Assembly (NCBI GenBank): GCA_903924005.1
Contig: CAIXZV010000638.1
Coordinates: forward strand, 1-6,722
DNA from: an uncultured Chloroflexota bacterium
Lineage (GTDB): Bacteria > Chloroflexota > Limnocylindria > Limnocylindrales > CSP1-4
Direction: 5' to 3'
DNA length: 6,722 bases
In this document: piece after piece, positions 1 to 6,116 of the stretch
Position numbering within the stretch: position 1 is the stretch's first letter
Layout of the letters: each line of letters opens with the position of its first letter
Program-made: the position numbers and the translations under genes
The notes under the pieces: model-generated
Databases searched by the model: none
Seen by the model: the letters and a program-made list of their open reading frames with translations, nothing else
What the model was told of the DNA's origin: nothing

Positions 1-1
1 C

Positions 2-1450
2 ACCGTGGACCCGACGCTGGCGTTCACCGTGAGCCCGGCGCTGCTCTTCTCCGACACCATCGGCAACGCCTTCACGGGCGCCCTCTCTCGCGCTGCCGGC
101 ACCGCCGTGGGCAGCTACCTCATCAGCCAGGGCACCCTGGCCGCGGCGAACTACGTGATCACGTTCTCGGCAGCTCCCGTGAACTTGGCGATCACCGCCG
201 CGCCCATCACCGTCACGCCCACGTCTGGCCAGACCAAGGTCTACGGCTCCGCGGACCCTGCGCTCGCCTTCACGGTGAGCCCGGCGCTCGTCAACGGCGA
301 CACCAACACGTCGGCCTTCGGGTCCACGGCACTCACGCGCGCCACGGGCGAAAGCGTGGGGAACTACCTGATCAGCCGAGGCACCCTCGCGTCGGGCAAC
401 TACACGATCACCTTCTCGGCCAGTCCCGTGAACTTGGCCATCACCAAGGCCACGCTGAACGTTGACGCGACGGCCGCCGGCAAGACGTACGGAAGCGCCG
501 ACCCGGCGCTGGGCGCCACGCTGAGCGGCTTCGTGAACGGCGATGGCAGCGGGACAAGCTCCATCACGGGAGCTGCGGTCTGCACGCGGTCGGCCGGCCA
601 GACGGTGGGCCAATCGCCGTACACGATCTCGTGCACGACGGGCAACCTCGCGGCGCCGAACTACCTGTTTGCCGCGGGCGCGACATCGCTGTTCACCATC
701 AGCCCGCTCGATGTGACGGTCACGCCGGACGCGCTGTCCAAGTTCTATGGCGACGCCGATCCAACCCTGACGTACACCCACACCACGCTGGGCCTGACCG
801 ACACGAACTCGGTGTTCACCGGGTCCCTGACCCGGGCAGCCGGGGAGGATGCGGGCGCCTACGCCACCGATCTGGGCACGCTCACCGCCAACGCCAACTA
901 CAACGTGCTGCTGGCGGCCACGGGGGTGGACTTCACGATTGCACCAGTGATTGTCACGATCACACCGGATCTAGGGCTGGGGATGGTCTGGGGCGATCCC
1001 ACGCCGACGCTGACCTACACGTATGCGCCCAACCCGCTGCCGATGCCCGTTGGGGCAACCCCCGCCGTGTTCACCGGCTACCTCGGGTCGCTCAACGGCG
1101 TCGGCGTCCACCCGATCACGCTCGGATCGCTGTCGCTTGGCACGAACTACGCGCTCGTGATCAACCCGATACCGGTGAACCTCACGGTCACCAAGGGCAC
1201 CCTGACCGTGACCGCCACGGACGTCACGCGCGAATACGGCATGCCCACCGTGTTTGATTACACCTTGAGCGGGTTGGCACCCGGCGACAGCATCGCTTCC
1301 GTCGCGATGACCTCCGCCGGCTCTGGCGCAACCTCGGCACCGGGCTCCTACCCGATAACGATCAACGGCATCACCGCGGGCGTCGGCACGGACCTTGCAA
1401 CCAACTACACGGTGCAGCCCTTCGTGGGCGGGACGCTCACGATCAACAAG
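2..1450 (+). repeat. Six tandem MBG-type domain repeats (protein-level, about 80 aa each)
   Basis: Repeat openings recur at residues about 1 (partial, DPTLAF), 80 (YGSADPALAF), 162 (YGSADPALGA), 248 (YGDADPTLTY), 329 (WGDPTPTLTY) and 411 (YGMPTVFDY). Repeats 1 and 2 are the closest pair: the 14-mer cccgtgaacttggc starts at 176 and again at 425, a 249-nt (83-codon) period. Repeat 3 carries an extra Cys pair (193/210). Repeat 5 has lost the YG signature and carries a Pro-rich stretch at 341-350. Later copies are diverged at DNA level, so the array looks old except for the repeat 1/2 pair. More copies may lie upstream. Confidence 0.8.
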
Positions 1451-2386
1451 GGCACGACCGTGGCGGCAGTTGCGTTCGCGGCGGCTAACCACGCGTCCGT
1501 CCCGTACACCGGCACGGCCTACGTGGTGACCACCGCAAACGTCACAGGCCCAGGCGGGCTCAGCCAGGCGCTCACGCCGGTGTACACGGGCGAGTGCCTC
1601 GTGCCCACGAGCGCTCCGGGAGCAGCGGCATGCACGGCCACCGTGTCGTACCCGGGCAACGCGAACTACAACCCAAGCTCCGCGTCTGCCGACCTGACGA
1701 TCCTGCCGTCCACCGTGCCCGTGCCGGTCCCGCCCACGCCCGGCATCACGCCGCTTGCGCTGTACATGACCAGCCTGAGCTTCCCGCTCACCTTCGCAAC
1801 CGGCGGCGGCACCTACCCGGCTCGTTCCTTTGACCTGCGTTACCGACGTGCCGCGTACAACGGCACCTTCCAGACCGTGGCCACGGAGATTGACGGGATT
1901 TCCGCGTCAAGCTTCCAGTTCACGGGTCTCGCGGGCTCCACGTACTGCTTCTCAGTTCGCTCGTATGATCCGTACCGCCGCACGACCGGCGCCTGGACCG
2001 CGGAAACGTGTACGGCGGTGCCGATTGATGACCGAGGCCTGACCAAGAGCTCCGGTTGGCTGGCGAAGGCCGACGCCACCCCGTCGCGGTACTTCAACAC
2101 AACCTACGCCTACACCACGACGCTCAACAAGTACGTCACCCGGACGCTCGTCCAGGCTCGCCGCATCGCGATCGTCGCCACCACGTGCAGCACCTGCGGC
2201 ACCATCAAGGTGTACTGGAACGCCAAGCTCATCAAGACCGTGAGCCTCAAGACCACCGCGACCGTGTACCACAAGGTCATCCTGGTGGCGACGTTCACCT
2301 CGGTCCAGAAGGGCACGCTGAAGCTTGTCGTTGCCACCTCGGGCAAGAAGATCTACCTCGACGGCGTGGCGATCAGGCGGGTCTAG
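2..2386 (+). CDS. Large exported MBG-repeat surface protein with FN3-like and C-terminal beta module (5' truncated by window edge)
   Basis: The frame is open to the left edge, so the start and any signal peptide lie outside; the GTG at 5 sits mid-repeat and is not the start. Residues are numbered from that GTG. Residues 1-482 hold about six MBG-type Ig-like repeats, with YGSADPALAF-like openings, GTL..NY cores and NLAIT-like ends. Residues 483-567 are another Ig-like domain, with a PYTG motif and a CTATVSYPGNANY end. A Pro/Val linker follows (568-583). Residues about 584-675 look fibronectin-III-like, with FDLRYRR, TYCFSVRSYD and WTAETC motifs. Residues about 676-793 form a Thr/Lys/Val-rich module with C728-x-x-C731 and a YLDGVAI end. 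Cysteines occur in close pairs (193/210, 531/543, 648/669, 728/731), as expected for oxidised extracellular domains. There is no LPXTG sorting signal and no C-terminal membrane anchor, so the mode of attachment is unknown. A stalk or adhesin role is inferred from architecture only. Confidence 0.85.
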   Translation, partial: TVDPTLAFTVSPALLFSDTIGNAFTGALSRAAGTAVGSYLISQGTLAAANYVITFSAAPVNLAITAAPITVTPTSGQTKVYGSADPALAFTVSPALVNGDTNTSAFGSTALTRATGESVGNYLISRGTLASGNYTITFSASPVNLAITKATLNVDATAAGKTYGSADPALGATLSGFVNGDGSGTSSITGAAVCTRSAGQTVGQSPYTISCTTGNLAAPNYLFAAGATSLFTISPLDVTVTPDALSKFYGDADPTLTYTHTTLGLTDTNSVFTGSLTRAAGEDAGAYATDLGTLTANANYNVLLAATGVDFTIAPVIVTITPDLGLGMVWGDPTPTLTYTYAPNPLPMPVGATPAVFTGYLGSLNGVGVHPITLGSLSLGTNYALVINPIPVNLTVTKGTLTVTATDVTREYGMPTVFDYTLSGLAPGDSIASVAMTSAGSGATSAPGSYPITINGITAGVGTDLATNYTVQPFVGGTLTINKGTTVAAVAFAAANHASVPYTGTAYVVTTANVTGPGGLSQALTPVYTGECLVPTSAPGAAACTATVSYPGNANYNPSSASADLTILPSTVPVPVPPTPGITPLALYMTSLSFPLTFATGGGTYPARSFDLRYRRAAYNGTFQTVATEIDGISASSFQFTGLAGSTYCFSVRSYDPYRRTTGAWTAETCTAVPIDDRGLTKSSGWLAKADATPSRYFNTTYAYTTTLNKYVTRTLVQARRIAIVATTCSTCGTIKVYWNAKLIKTVSLKTTATVYHKVILVATFTSVQKGTLKLVVATSGKKIYLDGVAIRRV

Positions 2387-2394
2387 CCGGAGAG

Positions 2395-2408
2395 CGCGAG
2401 GCCTCGCG
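2395..2408. repeat. Perfect 14-bp palindrome just after the repeat-protein stop codon
   Basis: CGCGAGGCCTCGCG reads identically on both strands and begins 9 nt after the TAG stop. As RNA it can form a 5-bp GC-rich stem with a GGCC loop. There is no T-run after it, so it is at best a weak terminator or RNA 3'-end stabiliser. A protein-binding or restriction-modification site is equally possible. Confidence 0.4.
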
Positions 2409-2534
2409 GCGCCCGCTTGCCCCACGGCTCTTGCCCGATGGCGATCCCTCAGGTGGGTCAACTGTGGCCTGGTGGACGCAGATCGCGGGGTCACCATCCT
2501 CCTGACGCGCGCGGGGCCCGTGTGCGTGCGGACA

Positions 2535-2580
2535 CAGCAACGCCGCGCTGGGGCACCTGGCCCGCGACGCGGCGTTGTTG
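2535..2580. terminator. Candidate bidirectional transcription terminator hairpin
   Basis: CAACGCCGCG (2538-2547) is the exact reverse complement of CGCGGCGTTG (2568-2577). On the + strand the stem extends outward by G2537-U2578 (wobble), A2536-U2579 and C2535-G2580. Inside, GGGC (2551-2554) pairs with GCCC (2560-2563) around an ACCTG loop, giving a long interrupted hairpin. It lies between two convergent transcription units, where a shared terminator is expected. There is no U-tract on either side, so a classical Rho-independent mechanism is not clearly supported. Actinobacterial hairpin terminators often lack such a tract. Confidence 0.55.
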
Positions 2581-2600
2581 AGCGAGTGGGGCGGGAATGG

Positions 2601-2620
2601 CTGGTGGCCAACGCCGCCAG
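2601..2620 (+). repeat. Small imperfect hairpin near the lipoprotein stop codon
   Basis: CTGGTGGC (2601-2608) and GCCGCCAG (2613-2620) pair over 8 bp around a CAAC loop. The U2605-G2616 pair is a wobble on the + strand and becomes an A-C mismatch on the - strand. It is therefore better formed in + strand RNA, that is, in read-through from the repeat-protein gene. It may be a back-up terminator or chance. Confidence 0.3.
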
Positions 2621-2628
2621 CGAGTGGA

Positions 2629-3297
2629 TCAGGAGGCCGGCGCGGTGATCGGGTCGGCCGTGCCGGGCCGCAATGTCGTAGTGGAGATTGAGGTCTTGCC
2701 GGCAGTGGTCACGCTGTAGCTGAACCTGACGGCGGATGAGCCGATGGTGACGGTGACCGTGATCGGGTCACCCGTGAGCCCCAGCGCCGCAGCCGGGTAG
2801 ATAGCCGCAAGGACGGCCCCAACACCAACGCCGTCACCGGAGACACTTGTTGGTGCCCCCAGGACGTCCACAGGCGATGCAGGCGCCGTGTTGGCGTCGA
2901 TGAGGACCCATGCGAGACCAGACTCCCGGGCCCAGGCCTTTGGCGGGATCCGGACGTAGTCAACGGTGCGGCTGCCCGTGGTGACCGAGACCGTGGACGC
3001 ATTGCCGACGGAGCGGCCGGTGGCGCTCACGACAACCGTGCCGTCAACGGTGACGCTGGTGCCAAACGCACTGGCGTCACGAAGGGGGGCGAGGGCCGTG
3101 GCCAGGACGCCGGCGGCACCAGAGGCGTCCGGCGTCATTCCGGCGCTGCCTGAGGCTGCGGGCACAACCGTGGGCGCTTGGTTGGACGAGGGGAGGGCAG
3201 CCGCGGGGCTGCAGGCTGTGACAACGGCAAGCAACAGGATGACCCCGCCGAGGCGGGGCCATCCGAAGTGCGCGAGCCGTCCGGAGACGGTGGTCAA
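2629..3297 (-). CDS. Putative secreted lipoprotein of unknown function, second gene of a two-gene operon
   Basis: The 222-aa product has a type II signal peptide: a short basic N-terminus, a hydrophobic core at about 17-27 and a VTAC lipobox with Cys29 as the predicted lipidated residue. A Ser/Pro/Ala-rich linker (30-65) precedes a beta-rich globular part (about 66-210). Motifs such as TVDYVRIPP..WARESGLAWVLID and DPITVTVTIG recall the general layout of actinobacterial LprG/LppX-type lipoproteins, but the similarity is too weak to assign. Cys29 is the only cysteine. The start is TTG at 3297, overlapping the upstream gene's TGA as TTGA. The frame is closed by a TAA at 3313-3315, and no ATG or GTG keeps the signal peptide. 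I see no Shine-Dalgarno sequence, so expression probably depends on coupling to the upstream gene. Confidence 0.8.
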   Translation of the reverse strand: MTTVSGRLAHFGWPRLGGVILLLAVVTACSPAAALPSSNQAPTVVPAASGSAGMTPDASGAAGVLATALAPLRDASAFGTSVTVDGTVVVSATGRSVGNASTVSVTTGSRTVDYVRIPPKAWARESGLAWVLIDANTAPASPVDVLGAPTSVSGDGVGVGAVLAAIYPAAALGLTGDPITVTVTIGSSAVRFSYSVTTAGKTSISTTTLRPGTADPITAPAS

Positions 3298-4394
3298 GGG
3301 CGCTTGCCGTGCTTAGAGCCGCCGAAGAGGCCGCCCTGCTTGGTCTGGTCGTGGTTGCCGTGGAGCCCGGGCTGGTTGGCGCCGGGCTGGACCGTGGTGT
3401 TCACGATGGGATCCGGGACTGCCGCATGACCGCAGCCGAAGCGCTGGAACCGCACCTTGACGGTGTAGTTGCCTGCAACCTGCTCGTCCTGGTGGATCGA
3501 GACATTCACGAACGCGTGCGTGCCGTCGAAGCTTGCCAGAAAGCCCTTGCCGAAGTCATGGGTGGTGACCGTGCCGCCGGTGGCGGAGACGTAGGTCAGG
3601 GTGCCGTCAGCGTTCACGGTGTACGTGATCCCGATGGCGGTGCCGTCGCAGGTCTTGCCGGACCAGGTGTGGTTGCCCGCCAGCTCGGCGATCGTGCCGG
3701 TCAGGATCTGGCGGTCCCGCGCGGTGAGCGTGAGCTTGAGGCTGGCGTGCGGCTTGTCGCCGGTCACGACCCTCACGGTGATGCTGAGGGTCTTGGTGTA
3801 GCCGTCCTTGGTGAAGGACACGGCTGCAACCGCAACCTGATCGCCGTTCTGGTCGTGGGACTCGAAGTGCTTCGCATGGAGCGCCTCAGGCGTTCCGATG
3901 ACAGACGTCACACCCGTTGCCGGGGTGACGGTGCCGATCGTCACTGTCGGAGCGCCGGCGTTGTTGCCCACGGTGTAGGCGACAGACGACTTCTCGCCCG
4001 TGGCGAACAGGTCTGCCGACCAGGTGCCGGGGCCCACAAGGGCGTCAAGGGTGGCAGCCGTGGCGCCGATTGAGAGCGAGGCGCCATGCGCCTTGATCTT
4101 GACCTGCGTGCCGCCGGCCGTGCTGTCAAATGTGACCGCGTGGCCGTTGAGCTTGGATGCCGTGTAGTCCCCAACCGGGTCAAGGTTGACCTGGCTGAGG
4201 TTGCCGTTGGCGTCAAGGGTGACCTGGACGGTCAGGGACGATCCAAGCAGCGGGAGGGTGGCGGTCATTCCGCCGGTCTGGGCGATTGCGTCAGTCGTCG
4301 ATGCGAATGCGGCGACGGGGACGGCCAAGACAGCTGCCATCGCCAGCGCGGCAGCGATGCCTGCGCGGCGGTTGGGTAGCGCTCGAGTCTGCAA
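3294..4394 (-). CDS. Secreted beta-rich protein of unknown function, first gene of the operon
   Basis: The 366-aa product has a Sec signal peptide: a basic N-region (R4, R9, R10), an Ala/Val-rich core (11-29) and a likely cleavage after AFA (A31). The mature part is Thr/Val/Gly-rich with alternating beta-strand patterns. Two stretches resemble each other: LVGPGTWS...YTV (119-142) and LAGNHTWS...YTV (238-260), which suggests a duplicated domain. Only two cysteines exist, C249 and C321, and they could form a disulfide. The C-terminus (about 344-366) is a Gly/His/Lys-rich, probably disordered tail. No membrane anchor, catalytic motif or named domain is recognised. The start is TTG at 4394, chosen for the strong Shine-Dalgarno 6 nt upstream and a complete signal peptide. 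Its TGA overlaps the TTG start of the lipoprotein gene, so the two products probably act together at the cell surface (inference). Confidence 0.8.
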   Translation of the reverse strand: MQTRALPNRRAGIAAALAMAAVLAVPVAAFASTTDAIAQTGGMTATLPLLGSSLTVQVTLDANGNLSQVNLDPVGDYTASKLNGHAVTFDSTAGGTQVKIKAHGASLSIGATAATLDALVGPGTWSADLFATGEKSSVAYTVGNNAGAPTVTIGTVTPATGVTSVIGTPEALHAKHFESHDQNGDQVAVAAVSFTKDGYTKTLSITVRVVTGDKPHASLKLTLTARDRQILTGTIAELAGNHTWSGKTCDGTAIGITYTVNADGTLTYVSATGGTVTTHDFGKGFLASFDGTHAFVNVSIHQDEQVAGNYTVKVRFQRFGCGHAAVPDPIVNTTVQPGANQPGLHGNHDQTKQGGLFGGSKHGKRP

Positions 4395-4400
4395 CCGGTA

Positions 4401-4407
4401 CTCCTTT
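4401..4407 (-). promoter_or_regulatory. Strong Shine-Dalgarno that fixes a TTG start
   Basis: On the minus strand AAAGGAG ends 6 nt before the TTG at 4394. This near-consensus site is the main reason to accept TTG as the start of the 366-aa secreted protein. Confidence 0.8.
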
Positions 4408-4478
4408 CAAATGCCGTTTCTCCCCGCACGCGGCGGGTGCGGCCGGGACTGGCCGAGCGACGTTGTCACCCTAACCGA

Positions 4479-4537
4479 GTCCCTGTTAATTGGTACGGCA
4501 CCATCGGCCTAGTGGAGGCGTGGAGATGGTCCCTGTT
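4479..4537. repeat. 9-bp direct repeat GTCCCTGTT spaced 50 bp
   Basis: GTCCCTGTT occurs at 4479-4487 and 4529-4537, exactly 50 bp start to start, in the divergent regulatory region. The spacing is close to five helical turns, so paired operator sites are conceivable, but the repeat is short and could be chance. Confidence 0.25.
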
Positions 4538-4610
4538 CGTTGCTTTGAGGCATCGGGCCCCCAGAAGGTTTCACGAACACCGCCCACGGGGTTGATCCGG
4601 CGGGCGCAGT

Positions 4611-4639
4611 TTGACACTCTCCCCGGCGCCCCACAGAAT
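4611..4639 (+). promoter_or_regulatory. glmU promoter, sigma70-like
   Basis: A perfect -35 TTGACA (4611-4616) is followed after 17 nt by CAGAAT (4634-4639), a 4/6 match to TATAAT that keeps the key second A and last T. A start site about 7 nt downstream falls near 4646, giving a leader of about 7 nt before the ATG at 4653. This agrees with the absence of any Shine-Dalgarno there. Confidence 0.65.
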
Positions 4640-4652
4640 CGCTGCACATCCC

Positions 4653-6116
4653 ATGACGAACACACCCCCCCAACCCCGCCTTGGCGCAGCGGCGCGCCCA
4701 ACCGTCGCCGTCGTGCTGGCCGCAGGGCTTGGCACGCGCATGCGCTCGCGCGTGCCCAAAGTGCTGCACGAGCTGTGCGGCCGCCCGATGATTGACTACG
4801 TGCTTGACGCGGCTATTGCCGCCAGCGGCTCGCGACCGCTTGTCGTCTACTCGCCAGCCACGGACGCTGTGCGCAGCCACGTTGCCGAGCGGGCGGACAC
4901 CGCGCTCCAAGACGTGCCGCGCGGCACCGGTGACGCCCTGCGGGCGGCGCTGGACGCGCTGGCAGACGATGTCGTGGAGGTGCTTGTCCTCTCTGGCGAC
5001 GTGCCGCTTGTGCAGGCGGACCTGCTTGCGGCGCTCTTGGAGGCCCGTGCGCTGGATCACGCCGCCATCGCCCTGGTGTCGGTGGACGCCATCGATCCCA
5101 CCGGTCTTGGCCGTGTCGTGCGGACCGAGGGCGGCACCGTGGAGCGGATTGTTGAGGACAAGGACGCCACCGACGATGAGCGCCAGATCACCGAGATCAA
5201 TGCGGGCCTCTACGCCATCGATGCGGCGTGGCTGCGGCGCCGGATTGGCGCCCTGCGCCCGTCCGCGGCAACCGGAGAGCTGTACCTGACGGATCTGGTT
5301 GCCCTTGCGCGCGAAGACGGGCGCCTGATCGCCGCGCTGGACGTGGACGACGACGGCCGTCTCACTGGCATCAACGACCGAGCGCAGTTGGCCCGCGCGG
5401 AGTGGGACATGCGCGTGGAGATGAACGACCGCTGGCTGCGGGCGGGCGTGACCATGCAGGACCCGTCCACGGTGTACCTGGAGCACGGCGTCCAACTGGC
5501 GGAGGATGTGACGCTGGAGCCAAACGTGATCCTGCGCGGGCGAACCGTCGTGGGCCGCGGGACCCGCATCGGCGCGGGGTCCAGGATCATTGACAGCATC
5601 ATCGGCGAGGACTGCGCCATCGTCGCGAGCGTCCTCGAATCGTCCACAGTTGAGGACCAAGTCACCGTTGGCCCGTTCTCGCACCTGCGCCCGGGCGCCC
5701 ATGTCGGCAGACGTTCCGAGGTGGGCAACTACGCGGAGATCAAGAACAGCCGTCTGGGAGAGCATGTCCGCCAGCACCACATGAGCTACCTCGGTGATGC
5801 GGAGCTGGGCGACGACACCAACGTGGGCGCTGGGACCATCACAGCCAACTACGACGGGGTGCGCAAGCACCGCACCATCATCGGCAAGGGCGTCTTCCTG
5901 GGCGTGGACACGATGCTGCGTGCGCCCGTCACGCTTGGCGACGGCAGCAAGACCGGTGCTGGTGCGGTGGTGACCCGCGATGTGCCTGCAGGCAAGCTTG
6001 CGCTTGGGATGCCGGCGCGGATCCGCGAGATCCCCAAGCCGGACGATGTGCCTGCGGGCGTGCCTGCGGGCGATGCGCCAGCGGGCGACTCCGGCGGCCC
6101 GGACAGCGCCGCGTGA
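4653..6116 (+). CDS. glmU: Bifunctional UDP-GlcNAc pyrophosphorylase / glucosamine-1-phosphate N-acetyltransferase
   Basis: This cytoplasmic enzyme acetylates glucosamine-1-phosphate with acetyl-CoA, then couples the product to UTP to give UDP-GlcNAc for peptidoglycan and other glycans. The 487-aa product opens with the nucleotidyltransferase signature LAAGLGTRM..RVPKVLH (22-39, K36). LSGDVPL follows, with metal-binding D116, then GLGR (151-154), IVEDKDAT (166-173), NAGLYA (183-188) and the GIND loop (239-242). From about 275 to 450 it is a left-handed beta helix of hexapeptide repeats. Acetyltransferase residues are present: R346, K364, H376 (catalytic base position), Y379, N390 and N399-Y400. 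ATG 4653 is preferred over the in-frame TTG at 4611, because that TTG is the -35 element and would add 14 residues of no family character. Oddities are GTGDA instead of GTGHA (91-95) and a C-terminal PAG-repeat tail. Length is near the family norm. Confidence 0.95.
   Translation: MTNTPPQPRLGAAARPTVAVVLAAGLGTRMRSRVPKVLHELCGRPMIDYVLDAAIAASGSRPLVVYSPATDAVRSHVAERADTALQDVPRGTGDALRAALDALADDVVEVLVLSGDVPLVQADLLAALLEARALDHAAIALVSVDAIDPTGLGRVVRTEGGTVERIVEDKDATDDERQITEINAGLYAIDAAWLRRRIGALRPSAATGELYLTDLVALAREDGRLIAALDVDDDGRLTGINDRAQLARAEWDMRVEMNDRWLRAGVTMQDPSTVYLEHGVQLAEDVTLEPNVILRGRTVVGRGTRIGAGSRIIDSIIGEDCAIVASVLESSTVEDQVTVGPFSHLRPGAHVGRRSEVGNYAEIKNSRLGEHVRQHHMSYLGDAELGDDTNVGAGTITANYDGVRKHRTIIGKGVFLGVDTMLRAPVTLGDGSKTGAGAVVTRDVPAGKLALGMPARIREIPKPDDVPAGVPAGDAPAGDSGGPDSAA
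6048..6086 (+). repeat. Tandem repeat coding for the PAG tail of GlmU
   Basis: GTGCCTGCGGGC is perfectly repeated at 6048-6059 and 6060-6071, then a diverged unit follows at 6072-6086. It encodes VPAG-VPAG-DAPAG (residues 466-478). The 15-mer at 6045-6059 also matches 5979-5993 with one mismatch; there it encodes DVPAG within the conserved beta-helix end. Confidence 0.75.

Larger units (their letters stand above)
2387..2628. other. Convergent intergenic region with several inverted repeats, no gene supported
   Basis: This 242-nt stretch separates the 3' ends of the repeat-protein gene (+) and the lipoprotein gene (-). It contains a 14-bp palindrome, a large hairpin and a smaller imperfect hairpin, listed separately. 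A GTGT/ACAC 4-bp inverted repeat also flanks 2520-2535. The open frames crossing it have no credible start context and no recognisable protein features. It most likely serves only for transcription termination. Confidence 0.6.
4395..4652. other. Divergent intergenic regulatory region
   Basis: This 258-nt region separates the minus-strand secreted-protein operon from glmU. It carries the Shine-Dalgarno of the former and the promoter of the latter. For the minus-strand operon, the best -10-like hexamer I find is TAGGGT (4468-4473, read on the minus strand), with no convincing -35 at 16-18 nt, so that promoter is unresolved. CCGCAC (4424-4429) and GTGCGG (4437-4442) could form a 6-bp hairpin in the minus-strand leader. 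No tRNA (no GTTCGA-type T-loop on either strand) and no riboswitch is recognisable. Confidence 0.5.

Noticed and set aside
631..1257. Plus-strand open frame (208 aa) in another frame of the repeat protein
   Set aside because: Composition rich in His, Arg and Gly is that of an out-of-frame translation; the MBG frame covers it.
2..1450. Regular repeats as a CRISPR or satellite array
   Set aside because: The period is an exact codon multiple, the similarity is mainly at protein level, and the frame stays open: these are protein domain repeats.
2030..2386. Sortase or membrane anchor at the end of the repeat protein
   Set aside because: No LPXTG-like motif, hydrophobic segment or basic tail typical of sorting signals is present.
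1952..2611. Minus-strand open frame (219 aa) across the convergent intergenic region
   Set aside because: Arg/His-rich shadow of the repeat-protein gene, running through the probable terminator hairpin.
3309..4073. Plus-strand open frame (254 aa) opposite the secreted protein
   Set aside because: It is antisense to a gene with a strong Shine-Dalgarno and signal peptide, and its own product shows no recognisable feature.
4464..4496. Clear promoter for the minus-strand operon
   Set aside because: TAGGGT is an acceptable -10, but no -35 of any quality occurs at 16-18 nt, so no promoter is claimed.
4395..4652. Possible tRNA upstream of glmU, as seen in some actinobacteria
   Set aside because: No T-loop GTTCGA-like motif or acceptor stem could be found on either strand.
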